DNA of 62,735 nt, from NCBI GenBank assembly GCA_051453625.1, contig JBOZIK010000001.1:228697700-228760434 (forward strand), written 5' to 3'. Numbering within the stretch: position 1 is the first letter of the stretch; every line of letters starts with the position of its first letter. This DNA is from Welwitschia mirabilis (taxonomy: Eukaryota; Gnetophyta; Gnetopsida; Welwitschiales). The position numbers and the translations under genes are program-made. The notes beneath the pieces were generated by a model. That model searched no databases, was not told where the DNA came from, and saw only the letters and a list, made by a program, of their open reading frames with translations. Positions 36,581-49,199 of this stretch are shown here, piece after piece.

Positions 36581-36949
36581 ATCAGCATACCAAGAAGTGC
36601 AATGAAAGGATGAGATAGCGTAAAGTTATTTAATCGTAAAGAGTTATTCATCAAAAAAAGAGTCATTAATGGGAGATTCAGCATGAGAGTAAGAGAATCG
36701 AGAGAGATGTTTAGTAACAATGTTATGTTTTTTAGTCTTATCAATGATGGTAAGATTAAATTCTTGCATAAGAAGGATCCATCTAATAAGTCTAGCACTA
36801 AAGTCTTTTTTAGTCATGAGATAGCATATGGCTACATTATCTATGTAAACATTAATGTAAAAACAAAGAATATAATGTTAAAGATGATCTAGGCAAAAGA
36901 TAATGGCAAGCATTTCTTTTTTAGTAGTAGTGTAGTTAGATTGGAGTGG

Positions 36950-37766
36950 GGACAAAGTTTTACTAAGATAAGATATGGATTTAAAACCATTTTCATATTT
37001 TAACTAAGAACACCTCCTATATTAATGTTACTTGCATCACACATAACTTCAAAGTCTTTACTTCAATCAAGATCCATGACAATAGGTTCAAAAGAAATTT
37101 TTTCTTTAAGGGTTTTAAATGCAAGTTGGCATGAATCATTTTAATCAAATTTAACATATTTTTCAAGTAAGGAGTAGAGAGGTTTACTAATTATGACATA
37201 ATCATAAATGAATCATCGATAAAAACCAGCATAATCAAGGAAAGATCTAACTTGTTTAACATTAGCTAAAGGGATAAGGTTTTTAATGATATCAACTTTT
37301 ATGAGGTCTATCCTAATACCTTCTTTTGAAATGTGATGACCTAAAACATTTCATATTGGCTAAAGAAAAAAAACTCTTTTCCCAACTCAAATGTAAGCCA
37401 CTCTCAATACATGGATCTAGGACTTTTTCTAGTCTCATTATAGTTTGTTCAAAAGTATCACAAAAGATGGAGAAGTCATCTATAAAAATTTTAATAAAGT
37501 CTTTTATCATATCAAAAAATATTCCCATCATCGTTCGTTAAAAGGTTTCATGAGCATTGCAAATTTTAAAGGATATTCATTTAAAAGCAAAGATTCCAAA
37601 GGGTTATGTAAAATTGGTTTTAGCTTGGTATTCACTTGTTATACAAATTTGATTATAGCCACTATACTCATCAAGAAAACAATAGAAGGTATGACCTTAG
37701 ATTCTATCAAGTACTTGGTAAAAAAATAATAAAGAGTAATGATCTTTTTTAGTAACCTTATTAAGT
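36950..37766 (-). pseudogene. Athila-like RT and RNase H pseudogene
   Basis: RT at 37313-37531: MMGIFFDMIKDFIKIFIDDF holds the catalytic F-I-D-D (aspartates at about 37475-37480), followed by LEKVLDPCIESGLHLSWEKS, the normal plant gypsy continuation. RNase H at about 37000-37115: ISFEPIVMDLD, then a stop where tryptophan is usual, then FEVMCDASNINIGGVLS with the CDAS block intact. The N-terminal RT half falls in the 510-N gap at 37767-38276. The catalytic residues that can be seen are preserved, but the frame is not. Confidence 0.85.
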
Positions 37767-38276
37767 NNNNNNNNNNNNNNNNNNNNNNNNNNNNNNNNNN
37801 NNNNNNNNNNNNNNNNNNNNNNNNNNNNNNNNNNNNNNNNNNNNNNNNNNNNNNNNNNNNNNNNNNNNNNNNNNNNNNNNNNNNNNNNNNNNNNNNNNNN
37901 NNNNNNNNNNNNNNNNNNNNNNNNNNNNNNNNNNNNNNNNNNNNNNNNNNNNNNNNNNNNNNNNNNNNNNNNNNNNNNNNNNNNNNNNNNNNNNNNNNNN
38001 NNNNNNNNNNNNNNNNNNNNNNNNNNNNNNNNNNNNNNNNNNNNNNNNNNNNNNNNNNNNNNNNNNNNNNNNNNNNNNNNNNNNNNNNNNNNNNNNNNNN
38101 NNNNNNNNNNNNNNNNNNNNNNNNNNNNNNNNNNNNNNNNNNNNNNNNNNNNNNNNNNNNNNNNNNNNNNNNNNNNNNNNNNNNNNNNNNNNNNNNNNNN
38201 NNNNNNNNNNNNNNNNNNNNNNNNNNNNNNNNNNNNNNNNNNNNNNNNNNNNNNNNNNNNNNNNNNNNNNNNNNNN
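37767..38276. other. Assembly gap, 510 N
   Basis: Hides most of the N-terminal RT domain of the Athila-like element. Confidence 0.95.
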
Positions 38277-38970
38277 GCATATATAATTCAGACATCCATA
38301 AGTTTAATGATTTCCTTTTTAACATTTTGGTTAAGGGTCAAATTCAGTCTTTTTTGGGGTTGCCTAATAGGTTTAGCATTATCTTTAAGTTAAATTTTAT
38401 ACTAAACTATGGAAATAGGAATGGTAGCTGAGTTTTTTGGTATCCAAGCAAAGGCATTTTCTTTCAAAATTAAGAGTGAGATCAAGTTGGATTCTTATTG
38501 AGGAATAAGAAGGTCACTGATTATTAAAGGTTTCATTTAACTTTTAGAAAGAAAAATATGTTTTAATCATTGGAATAATTTCTTAAGTTCAAGAGTAGTA
38601 TTCAGGTATGTTATTCCATCTGTCGTGGGTATTATAGGCATGGGATGACATGCCTCAAAAAGTTTTTCTATCAAGTAAAGATGTTGAGTTTCTTCCTAGT
38701 ATATGGGTTCATCGTCCTCAGACTCAAGAGAGTTTATTTCAATAGGGTTATCATACAAAGTTGGTTCATGTAGCATGATTAATCTCTCTTTAATTAATTG
38801 ATTTCATAAAAATAAAGTTGATTTTAGTTCATTCTTAAAATTAAACTCAATTCTTTTGTCTTTTTTAGCAACATAAAAAACTCTAATGGTAATTTGTTTG
38901 TGTCAAAATAATATCTCATCATCCCAGATTATGTGTTGATGATGTAATCGGTAGTTACATAAAAGGTTCT

Positions 38971-39250
38971 TTATAAAAGTAGTGGATATCTTACATTATG
39001 TTCTATCTTAATTATTATAACATCAATGGGGTAGAAAGATTTCTCAATTTGGATGACTAGGTCTTTGATAATTCCTAATTGTTTCTTGATTGAGGGATCA
39101 GCTAATTCCAAGATGATCAGTGTAGGTTCAACTCTTTTTTCTAACCTAAGTCTTTTACATAAGTAAAGAGGCATGATGTTTACACTTACTCCAATGTCAA
39201 TCAAATCTTTTCAAATTTTTTTATTTCCTTTTGAATTAATACTTATAGTT
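38971..39250 (-). pseudogene. Athila-like aspartic protease pseudogene
   Basis: The open minus-strand frame of 38971-39204 begins MIDIGVSVNIMPLYLCKRL. It contains the D-x-G-x-S-V-N active-site block of Athila/Tat proteases (plant gypsy elements normally have D-L-G-A-S-V-N), then LIILELADPSIKKQLGIIKD and the following strand VIQIEKSFYPIDVIII. The catalytic aspartate is residue 3. It lies between gag and RT. The protease would cut the gag-pol polyprotein. Confidence 0.82.
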
Positions 39251-39489
39251 GCAGCCCTAGGGTCTTTGAATTTAGGACATTTTTGTATGACTAAGTTGGA
39301 AAGATATTGAGGAAGAAAGACTTTACTAGGAATGATACATTTTTGCTTTCTTCTTACTAAATCTTTTCATAACTTATAATATTTAGGATTTTCTTACAAG
39401 AGTTTCTAGAAGGATAGGTTGATGTTGACTTATTGCATCAAAGCTTTCAGATTTTTAGCAAAGGTATGATTCATATTCAATCTATTAAG

Positions 39490-40950
39490 CTAAGGGGTAA
39501 ATGGTTTCTTTTCTTTGTTTTCTTGTGGAGTATTTTTAGTAGAAGCTTTAGTAGGTGATGTTAAAGGAAGGTTGTATGAATCTAAAATTTCTACATCATC
39601 TTCCTTATTTATTTTATTATTTTTAGAAGTTGAAACCTCTTGAATAGGAGTCGTTTTATCCTTTTCACTTCTTGTTAATATTTTTAAACCTCTCCAAATT
39701 TCATTTGGATTGGGCATTGGTTAATATGCAAGAGACCCTTGTGGTCTTTGATTGGTAAGTATTATTTGTTGGATTACATTTACTAGGTTCTCCATGTTAC
39801 TATTATTTTTCTCTTACACTTTTATCATCTCTTTTATGGATTCTCTAAGTGAGTCATTCTGATTTTGTTGAAAATTAGGTTAAAAATTGGAATTCTTGAA
39901 TCTACTTTCAAATGGTTTCCATTGAGATTATTCATCCAAACTTTGTTGAAATTATAACTGGATTTTAAACTTAGGTGTCTTTTGGTTAAAGGCACATACT
40001 TCCTCAAACATCCTTTCCTTACAAGTTGGTAACAAAGGGCATCCTTTTGTTGGATGAGAGTAATATTTACAAATTTCACAATTTAAAGTTGAATTTTTAT
40101 TCTTTATCATCTTTTCATCAACTATCATTTGTGTATAATTTTCTGAAGTAGTAGTAAAATATTTCATCAGTTGATTAAGTCCTCCCTTTCTTCTTCCTTA
40201 TCATGTTTCACTTCTTTTAAGTCCTTCAGAATTTGACCTATAATGAAATTTTCTTTAGTGGGTTTAGACCAAGTTTGACTTATTTCTATCAAATTTTCTA
40301 ATACCTTCCATGCATCATCTAGGCCTAAATTCAATAAGCTTTCTCCATAAGAAAAATCTACTAGTTGTTTTGTTGAAGCATTCAATCCACTGTAAAAATA
40401 ATCTACTAGCTCTTCTTTATGAAATTCATCAATAGGGTTGGAATGGCTAGAAATTATAAAACATTCATAGGTTGTTGCATAATTCTTATGAGATTTTTGT
40501 TGAAAGTTGATTACTTCTTTTCTTCTCTTCCCCATGAAATTCTCATTTAACAATCATTTAATAAATACTTTTTACACTTGAATTTAAGATTTAAGACTTT
40601 TATGTGGAATAGTTTTAATCTAAACTTTTGCTCTTCCTCTAAGTGTGACTAGAAAAATAATCATATAAGTATAGTCACTAATATCTTTCATTTCATTTTC
40701 CAAGGTAAGTACAAATTGTTAAATATCAACCAAATGTTAAAAGAAATCTTCCTTTGGTTCCCCTAAAAAAGTTGGATAAGATCTTAAATTTCTTAATTCT
40801 ACATCATTTTCAGGAGGAGGATTTTGAATTTCATGTTTTCTACTTGCAATTAAATCCCTAAGAGTAACATTTGTATTCGAGGTAGAAGTTCATATTATTA
40901 TTGGAGTATTAGATGAAGCAACCTATTTTTGTTTTTGTGACGATTTTGAT
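39490..40950 (-). pseudogene. Athila-like gag pseudogene
   Basis: The N-terminal part at about 40780-40930 reads TLRDLIASRKHEIQ, then VELRNLRSYPTFLGEPKEDF. The central gag block at 40167-40553 includes LVDYFYSGLNASTKQLVDFS and LNLGLDDAWKVLENL, the typical Athila/Tat capsid pattern. A complete zinc knuckle CEICKYYSHPTKGC (CX2CX4HX4C) lies at 40039-40080 in the next frame. A further open segment at 39490-39717 is rich in T, E and K. There are at least two frame changes. Gag would build the particle and bind genomic RNA. Confidence 0.82.
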
Positions 40951-41752
40951 AGTTCGACATATTCAAAGAAATAATATGATCTACTTCTACACTATAATTT
41001 TATTTTGTAAAATATAATTTTAAAATAATAAAAGTAGAAAAATCTTCTTCTTAAATTCTAGTAATTTGTGTACCTGGGGTGTGCATACCTGGATTTAGAT
41101 CAAAGTCAAATAATCCTTCTCTAATATCTACTTCAATTAGGTTTCATTCTCTATGATATTTTGTCTTTTTACCAAAATTTAACATGTCCTTGCATTCTCA
41201 ATCAACAAACAGGAAACTAAAATAAAAAATAACAGACTGTCATCCACCTGGTCATGGGGACAATAGGAAGGATGATGATTACAGTAATAAAAATCCAAAA
41301 CTACACATATTCACTAATAGAAGAAAAATAGATTATCATCCATACTATTATGGGGATGACAAATAAAATAATAATTTATTTAATTTATGGAAAAAGAAAA
41401 TTACAAAATATGAAAAATAACAGGACTATGGTCTTGCTTGTCATGTGGATGATAGAGAAGACGATTGTTTATTTCTAAAAAATAAAATAAAAATTGCAAA
41501 AATAAAAAGTAATTTTGAAATTTCAGAACTATCATGCCTAGTGTCATTATGATGATAGAGAGAATGATAAGGTCCATAAACAATCGTGGAAAATTAAATA
41601 ACATGAAAAAAATTGTGGAAAATTAAATAACATGAAAAAAACCTACTTTAAACTATACTAAAAATACAATATTAATTCAAATAAATAACTTGGACAAAGA
41701 ATTCAAGACACTTATCTGATTAATGATAATTCTTCAGTTCCTTGTAGCCTTC

Positions 41753-41771
41753 CCTAACAATGATAGCGAAA
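41753..41771 (-). other. Decayed primer-binding site, probably tRNA-Asp type
   Basis: Minus strand CGCTATCATTGTTAGGGA starts a few bases after the LTR end. Athila/Tat elements commonly use a tRNA-Asp site of the form TGGCGCCGTTGCCGGGGA. Nearly all differences here are C-to-T or G-to-A. The partner copy near 829-846 is worn at different positions. Confidence 0.5.
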
Positions 41772-43022
41772 TGTTGTGATGTGAATGTATATAATCTTAA
41801 AGCTCTTTAAGTAAACTTGTAAATTGAATAACTTATAGAAAATACACACTAGTATAGACGGGAGTTCACCCAAATGTCATAATCCCAACGAAGGCACTAG
41901 TCTAAGAGTTAGGAAATTAAGTTTCAATATGTTTTCGATATTTTATCTTATAAAAAATAAAAGTAAATAAATAAGTAAATACAATGCAAGTGAATGAAAA
42001 TGAAATGGATATGGAATAAACTCTCTTGATTCCTAATACTTCTATCATAAGGACTAGCTTCTCTATAACTTAGATCAATTAAGAAGAGTATTTAACTAGT
42101 TCTTAATCAACATAAACTATGAGATCTATCAAGTAGAACATAAAATACAAATTGAAATGGAATGAAAAAGCAATTAAATCTAATACTAAACAAGGTTAAC
42201 CTTAACAAAGATTGTTCTTATGATCTAAATAAATCACAGAGTTGCCACAATAAACTATGATCAATGTAAACCATAAGGGACATACATAATAAAAATGAAA
42301 TAGCAATTGTATTGATTCAAAAGAGTATTTGAATTAACTCAAGAACTTAACATCCACTTACAAACAAAATAATAGCACCTCAATGGAAGAGACTCAGCCT
42401 AACACTAAGGAAACTCCTGTTTATAGTTCTAGATGGAGCTCTTATTCTTCAATCTTCCATTACAAGTATATCAAGTATAAAATATGAAAATAGAAATGAA
42501 ATAGGGGAATGGTATTTATATTTTTGCGTTAATATTCTACAAACAAAATTCAAGAAGTTGGAAAAAAAAAAAACCCTACTATCCCACATGGGTTGCTTAA
42601 CCCCATTATAAAGATATTTCTTTCTGATCATAAAAAAATAGTTGTTGTTTTGATTCTCATTGGGATGACATGGGCGATGTTACCCTATGTTAATTATCTT
42701 CATGTCCTGTTGTTAGCCCCATAGCTTCTATCTATATCAGTAGTGTCATCGTCCTGCATGTTGTAGGGATGACATAGGGGACAACAATTTTCTTTATCTT
42801 CAATCTCAAAGGTAAATCAATCTTTTACATCATGAAGTCTTCTTCCAAATATGCAGTACCAGAATAAGCCTAAGAACCTATTAAATATGCCAAGAATAAT
42901 ATGTTTTACTGGTCATCCTGTCAGATCTTCATAGTCATCAGTATTGCATCCAAACCTATGTAAATGTCTTGCAAAAGCACTTGAAATACGCCATCAAATT
43001 CCTACAAATTGGCATCGCAATA
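41772..43022 (-). mobile_element. Athila-like 5' LTR
   Basis: 1251 bp. Plus strand TGTTGTGATGTGAA to GCATCGCAATA, followed by the duplication GTTAT at 43023-43027. Confidence 0.92.
42513..42520 (-). promoter_or_regulatory. TATA-like box in Athila-like 5' LTR
   Basis: TATAAATA on the minus strand, conserved in position in the LTRs at 3206-3213 and 32760-32767. A plausible core promoter for the element transcript. Confidence 0.45.
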
Positions 43023-43027
43023 GTTAT
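43023..43027. repeat. Target site duplication GTTAT, right
   Basis: Partner of 32014-32018. Confidence 0.8.
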
Positions 43028-43559
43028 TATGGCTATTTATTATTTGATTCTAAAGTAAAGTACTGATATCCTCATGCAACTGCTTAGTTAAAAAAAGTTA
43101 TAATATTTTTAATCTAAGATTATAATGATAGTAAGTTAAAGTAGCTCATCTTCTTTTACATATTAGACTTCATTTGACTTTTAGAGTCTGTACTTGAATC
43201 TTTTCTCTATCTTAGTACTATAGGATGTGTATTACAATTTTGACCTAATACCATGGGTTATGTAGTAAACATTTTCCTAGCATTATGCAATGTGTAGTAT
43301 GCCACAGATTCTTATCTATTATCGGATATATAAAATAAAATTGGTTACTTCTATGATAAAGTAGTTCCCTTAAAAGGAAAACTTCTTAAGAATGTTTTTC
43401 TATTGTAAGATATATTTCCAAGGCTTTTCTCTAGGTAAAAGTTTATTTGGAAGAGAGCATATTTCTATTTTGAGATAAAACTTCTCAGGGCACACAAAAC
43501 ATGTATCATGGAGCTATACTATAATATTTACCTTTTATCTAAAACCTTAAGAAAACCTT

Positions 43560-44420
43560 AACCTTTATGTAAATTTATTTCCTTTCATCTCATTATCACA
43601 TATAGCTTGGCCTTGGCCATTTATTCAAACTCTTATTAAATATGAAGTTTATTTCTTCTTATCTTTCATCTACTATGAGTTCACTAATAGTTAATTCTTG
43701 TCCTCTCCTAGGCTTTTTGATGAATCTAAGTATCACTTCACTCCACTTAAGTGTTTTTCTCTCCATTGCTACTTTAGAGTTCTAATTTCATTCTAGTTGG
43801 TACATGGCTTCATCTATTTAATATTGGCAAGATCTAGTAAATAAATATGATGAAAAATCTTGATTCTAATTTTTTTCCATCTTGTAGAATTTACAATTTT
43901 CACATTTTCCTTTTAACAAGAATAATACTTTTACATCTTTATAACCCTTTGAATGATGGAATTATCCATCTATAATTATTAAAGAATTCTAAGTTTAAGT
44001 GCCTATAAAATAGAATAATTTCAACATATTTATTTTTTATTTCAAAAAAAACAATATCATATCTTCTACCAATCATATCAGTCTTCATTTCAAACTAATA
44101 AAACAATTTATCCCAAACATGTAGCATATGAGGTAAATACTTCTTTTTATGTATAAACTATTATAACATCATCTACAAATATTAAGATGTTCATGTGATA
44201 GTTCCTACATGAATAAAATGATTAGGGTATACTTCCTTTATCCAAGCCTCTAATTCATTAGTAAAAATTTTTAAAAGTATAGGGGAAAAAAAGAAAGATT
44301 TTACTTAACACCAATGAAACTATAAAATATCATTATCTCCATAGATACACTATCTATAAGCTAAATACATACCTTCTTATTTAGCTTTTGAATTATAGAT
44401 AATAAATCTACTGAAGTTTT
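43560..44420 (-). pseudogene. Second LINE RT fragment
   Basis: On the minus strand, with frame changes, it reads NELEAWIKEVYPNHFIHVG near 44220-44270 after a worn FFPTLF-like block. The active-site block ILIFVDDVIIV follows at about 44155-44185 (FVDD in place of F/Y-A-D-D, at 44168-44179), then a post-active-site stretch. Lower coordinates (about 43640-43790) give LKWSEVILRFIKKPRRGQEL in broken frames and may be its C-terminal part. It overlaps the same RT blocks as the LINE at 12734-13998, so it is a separate copy, not the missing half of that one. The segment 43028-43559 shows nothing identifiable. Confidence 0.65.
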
Positions 44421-44869
44421 AATATTCTATAATGGCTATCAAGGTTTATTCACGATGAGTAAATTCCATTCCTTATAGAAAATCATAAAATAAATTAACT
44501 CCTTTTTACTTAGATATTAATCTTAATTAATAAAATATTTAAAGGTGATAAGATAATCATTGTACAATAATATTATCAAAAGTTTATTGATAAATTATTG
44601 AAGCTTATTTCCCTCTATACACATAATAGGTTTTTCTTTAATGATAGTACTTCAATGTTTTATAAACATATTATGACTATAACAATTTTTGAGTATTTAA
44701 ATGTGATTTATTTATCTTCGTAAATACCATAATAGACCTATTAACACATTATTATTTATTTAATTTAAATTCTAATGCATAATTATGTCATTTTCTCAAA
44801 CTAGTTTCTAAACAAAAAATCCATTCCAATTTAAAAGTTTCCCATATAACCCTTATTAGGACTAGATAT
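44421..44869. other. No feature recognised
   Basis: AT-rich sequence without an open frame, repeat or terminus that I can identify. Confidence 0.5.
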
Positions 44870-46030
44870 CATAAAGGGGAGGGGTAAATAGGATAATAAC
44901 AGGGTAAGTTTTACTTTCAACTATTTAATAATGCTTTTAATTAATGATAAGAAGTAAGAGTTACATAAGTAATACTACTAACTAAGAATAATTAAGAATA
45001 ACAAAAATGAAAAATAATAATCACAAGTAAAACACATAAAATATTAGAAAACAATCCTATTTTCTTTTATTAAGTATTTCTTTCAACGAAGTATTCTCAC
45101 AAGACTTAGTGATAGCTCTTCATCAAAGATACTATCGGATTTATAGCAATCATTAACCTTTAAGCAAGCTTAATAGCTACTATTATAATTAGAGTAAGTA
45201 TAGCAAGTGAGAGCGAACTAAAACTAGTATGTAATAATATAATTTGATTTAATAATTACTAAATAAGAAATTATTTACAAGTAGGAGAGTGTTTAATTAT
45301 ATAGTAAGTAAATCCTAATATTTATAGATTAAATTTCTAAGAATTATAGTTATTGAGGATGTGAGAATGGTTTTTTGTCCTTCTAATACATCCAAAAAAT
45401 GGTTAAATTTGATTTTTAATGGATACCTACAATGATAGTCAAGTGCAAAGTGATTAATTCCTTCATAAGATCTAGTCGATCCATTTAGCTAGTAAATCAT
45501 TATTTTTATTTAGTTAATTTATGAATAAAATATTTTATTAAAATTAATCTTGAGGTGATTAAGCCCTCTAATATTTTCATCAACTACTTAAAAATGATGT
45601 GTACAACTTTTATAATAGGTTATCAACCCCCAAATGCAAATGGTTAATTCCTTAGAGATATAATCCATTTTCTACATAATAGGAATTTGATCTTCATGTT
45701 GTACTTAGTAGATCATTTATTAACTTTCTTCATTCAACCTATTTTGTAATTGATTAATTTCTTTATCCCTATTAACCACTTACATAATCTAGTCTCATGA
45801 TTCATTGATTTTATCCTTTATTTATTGAAGCATTAGATTTACTTTATGACCTATATGAGACATTCAAGACATCATCTTTAATTTACTAAGAATTTAGTTT
45901 ATGATCAATAGATAATTAGAAGATATAATTATCTCCTCATTTATTATTGAAAATAACCAATTCTTCTTTGATGTTTTCCCTAAGTCTATGCTCCCTTTAA
46001 GCCTTTTCATCTCCCATGGAAACATGCTGA
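44870..46030. mobile_element. Possible decayed copia-type LTR
   Basis: Begins near AAAGGGGAGGGGTAAATAGG, a phrase like those found at copia LTR or purine-tract borders. It continues with non-coding AT-rich text containing repeated TTGATTAATTCC and GATTAATTTC phrases, like the low-complexity body of copia LTRs. No second copy, primer site or target duplication was found, so this is a weak call. Confidence 0.3.
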
Positions 46031-46782
46031 ACATATAGCACATCTAAAATGTAAATGAAAATGAGTATTAAAAAGTAAAACTATATGATCCTAGAAAATA
46101 TAACAATATTTAAAATATAATTTAATACTTATTAAATAATTTAGTATAAAAAGCATACAAGCTACAAGTTATAATTATTTCATGATGTACAACTAAGCAA
46201 ATGTAAATTCTTTAACTAAGATTTAAAAGCACATTTTATACATTCTACTATTAAGATATCAAAGAAAAAGTGGAAAGGCGTAATAATTTGTAAAAATTTT
46301 ACATGATAAAAAAATCTGTCTACATCTTTAATTAAAAGTAGATTAATATAACTAGTTTTTATGATAACTAGTATAGACTAAATAAAGTAGTATCCAATAA
46401 TATTGTTTCCCTCTTATCATCAATAATAATGATGGATATGCATAATGAATTGCATAAACTATAAATTAAAAAAATTAGATATCACTAGTTTTGAGTTAGA
46501 CTAAATATCTAATCAATGTAGTTTCATAATGGCTTTAATAGAAAAAGATAACTTAGTAATAGAATAAGACAATAGCATCCTAGTAGGTGACATCTAAGTA
46601 GTGTAAATGGAAGTGGATCTGAGATGGAAGGAGAGCTAGCCTAGTCGAGTCTTCAATGCTCTTTATGAGAGAAACATCTCATGATGTGGTGAAGGTATAA
46701 TGACTAGGCTCCTGTGATGATGGTTTTTCCTCTATTCGCTCTATTTCAAATACTAACTACTCATCTACTTTGTCTTTATATT
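46031..46782. other. No gene seen
   Basis: AT-rich. A more G-rich stretch at about 46570-46700 (AGATGGAAGGAGAGCTAGCC) stands out but shows no motif. Confidence 0.4.
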
Positions 46783-46913
46783 ATTCTTACTTCTCCTCTT
46801 CTTCTTTCTCTTTCTTTTTTTTCTTTTTTTTTTCTTTTTCCTTTTTTTTTTTTGATTTTTTGTTCTATTTCTTCTCCTTTTAGTGCTTTCTCCACCTCCT
46901 TCTCTTCTTGCTA
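46783..46913. repeat. Polypyrimidine tract
   Basis: A T/C-rich run of about 130 bp (TTCTTTTTTTT, CTTTTTCCTTTTTT). Its plus-strand open frame of leucine, phenylalanine and serine is a composition artefact. Confidence 0.85.
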
Positions 46914-47249
46914 AGATTTCTTATCCTCTTCTTTTGTAGATTAACCTAAACAATTTAATCGGAGAGTGGTCTTAAGAGTCTTTAAATAAGTAAGTTTTAA
47001 AGATAAGGCACATCCACCTCACTGTGGTACATACTTTTTCTTATTTTTTGAAGAAAGTAAATAAAATGATTCTAGTTCTAAGCTAATTCATAAATTTGTA
47101 TAGACATAGATTATAGCATATTAAGAACTAGCTTAGCGCTACCTCTAGAATGAGGGGCATACTAATTTGATGTCATATGAGAAGTGATAGAATAAGTCTA
47201 TTTGACCCTTTTAGTATTACACTAGCCTTAAAATTATGCATGTGATCTA

Positions 47250-47417
47250 AGATGGAATAGTTTAAAGGTTTTGATTAATGAAAAATGATGATATTGTGCT
47301 ATGAGATAAGATGAAATGATTCAAAGGCTATGATGGATAAAGAATGATAACATTGTGCTATGAAATAAGATGTACCAGTTCAAAGGCTATAAGAATGATA
47401 ACATTATGCTATGAAAG
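47250..47417. repeat. 59-bp tandem repeat, about 2.8 units
   Basis: Units start AGATGGAATAG (47250), AGATGAAATGATTC (47309) and AGATGTACCAGTTC (47368). Each contains TCAAAGGCTAT or a variant and ends near ATTGTGCTATGA. The third is shortened by about 9 bp. Units two and three are closest. Confidence 0.8.
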
Positions 47418-49199
47418 AGGTACTCTAAGTTTATTACATATGTTCATAATCAATTCTCCATTTTATAACACATAATTTTCACACTAAAATATGTGTATCA
47501 TGTATTTAAATATTAAAGTAAGTCGACCAATATGATTCTAAGTAAATAACTAGTATAGAAATTTTAGAAATTAAAGTATAACTTTATTCGTATATCCACC
47601 TAGTGGAAGAAGACTGTATCTAAAGATTAAGTAAAGTACATAATAGAGGAAGGTAAGATTCTACACTCTAAATGCTATAGTTGATTCCTAGTGAAACTCC
47701 CATCCATATAGATCATATGTATGCTATAATTTATTAGTATACTTGAATGTGTTAAAGATGAAATCATGCATGCCATTCCATGTAATGTCTAGTAATTATC
47801 CAATTAGATCTAATGTAAATCTTAAGTCTAATATTGAGATCTTGACCTATACAACATGATTCCATAGATAAACCATCTTGGAATTAGTAAATAACAAACC
47901 AACAACTTTAATAATCATCTTTGAATGGGGCTTAATAAGAGGTATCCATTTCTATATGGAAATATCTAGACCATAGGACGAGTAAGGCTATTAGAGAAAT
48001 TCACATTGACGACATTCTCTCTAAGGATAGATTTATTATTCAAAGCATTTTTGAATTTGACTCTTACATCCTAATCCATCCTAGCTAGTAGATCTACTTG
48101 CCCAACATAGAAGCTAGATTGATTTTATTCCCCTTAGTAGATTAAGGGATTCCTCCTATGACCTTGGGTATTATGCATACATTCAAAATACTTAAGTAGT
48201 ATGATGTGATAAAATATGCATAATAAGCATAAAAATACATAGTAAATGAAAGAAGATAAAGGTGAATTACTAAAGATTCAAAGCATATAATAGTATATGT
48301 ATTTTAGAAAATAAAAGATAAAAGACAATATGATTTGATATACCAAGAATTTTATCATAAAGTTGGTACTCATTATATAATTCATTTAAGTGAAAATTTA
48401 AGAATCATTAGCTAAAATAACACAAATCTTGTAGATCATTTGTAAATAAAATAACTTAACATACTAAGTAATCATATTTTAATATGATAAAGAGAAAAGA
48501 AGAAGATTTGATTCATGAAAAATTCATTAATGTGCATGTGATAGAGAATTAGAATGTAAAAACTAAAGTGAATTACTACTAGATCTAGGAAAAATAATTA
48601 AAAACGTTATAAACTAGGATATATCTAAGTAAAGTCATAATAAAAATCATAAAAAAGGAAAATAAAAATATAAAATATGAGAAACGTTTAATCAAACCTG
48701 ATTAAATTTAAACTAAGGCTAAATAAATATATGGCAAGGATAAAAGTGCAATATATGATCATGAAATCTAAGTAAAGATCATCCAAATAATTGTTGTTAA
48801 TTAAGAAGAGAGTAAGAAGATATGCTAGAAGTACTTAAAAAGTGTACAAAATAAGGAACCCTAGTTGCCTACTTATAGAAATATAATATTTAAATAGAGA
48901 GTAGTCCATCCCTATGCATAGGTCATTAACCATTATAAAAAGAAGTGAGTTTTAGGGTATGCATAGTTAACTTGCTATAAACACTAGTTGATTATTTAAG
49001 AAAAATGATAGAATTTAACTAGATAGTGTCAACCAAATAGATACAATAGGTTAACAAGTTAGAGATTTAAGAAGAACTCAAACATGAAGAAGCAACTATT
49101 TAATAATTTGAAATTAATCAAAAGCGATAGATAAAATTTCAAGTAAGAAGAGTAAACAAGGATCAATTATTTGATAATAGGTAGTCAATCACATAAGAG
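47418..49199. other. Unassigned AT-rich stretch
   Basis: No open frame of note. The segment around 48840-48960 (GGAACCCTAGTTGCCTACTTATAG) has the look of an LTR R/U5 region, but without a partner copy I cannot assign it. Confidence 0.35.

Larger units (their letters stand above)
32019..43022 (-). mobile_element. Complete Athila/Tat-like Ty3/gypsy retrotransposon
   Basis: 11004 bp (two internal N runs) with LTRs of 1250 and 1251 bp. LTR ends are TGTTGC...CAACA with CA-to-TA wear at the outer 5' end. The flanking duplication is GTTAT. Minus-strand order is LTR, primer site, leader, gag with zinc knuckle, protease, RT, RNase H, integrase, a long post-integrase region, purine tract, LTR. RT before integrase identifies gypsy. 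The size, the primer site resembling the tRNA-Asp type and the long 3' untranslated or env-position region point to the Athila/Tat group. Coding parts are broken. Confidence 0.9.

Noticed and set aside
35981-37729. Plus-strand frames at 35981-36256, 36683-36892, 37326-37541 and 37445-37729
   Set aside because: Opposite strand of the Athila-like integrase and RT. The minus-strand reading has the conserved blocks.
43560-44420. The possibility that this LINE fragment is the missing half of the LINE at 12734-13998
   Set aside because: Both fragments contain the same RT active-site region, so they overlap instead of complementing each other.
46714-46914. Hydrophobic 66-codon frame that looks like a membrane protein
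   Set aside because: It is the translation of a polypyrimidine tract (TTC, CTT, TCT codons) and reflects composition only.
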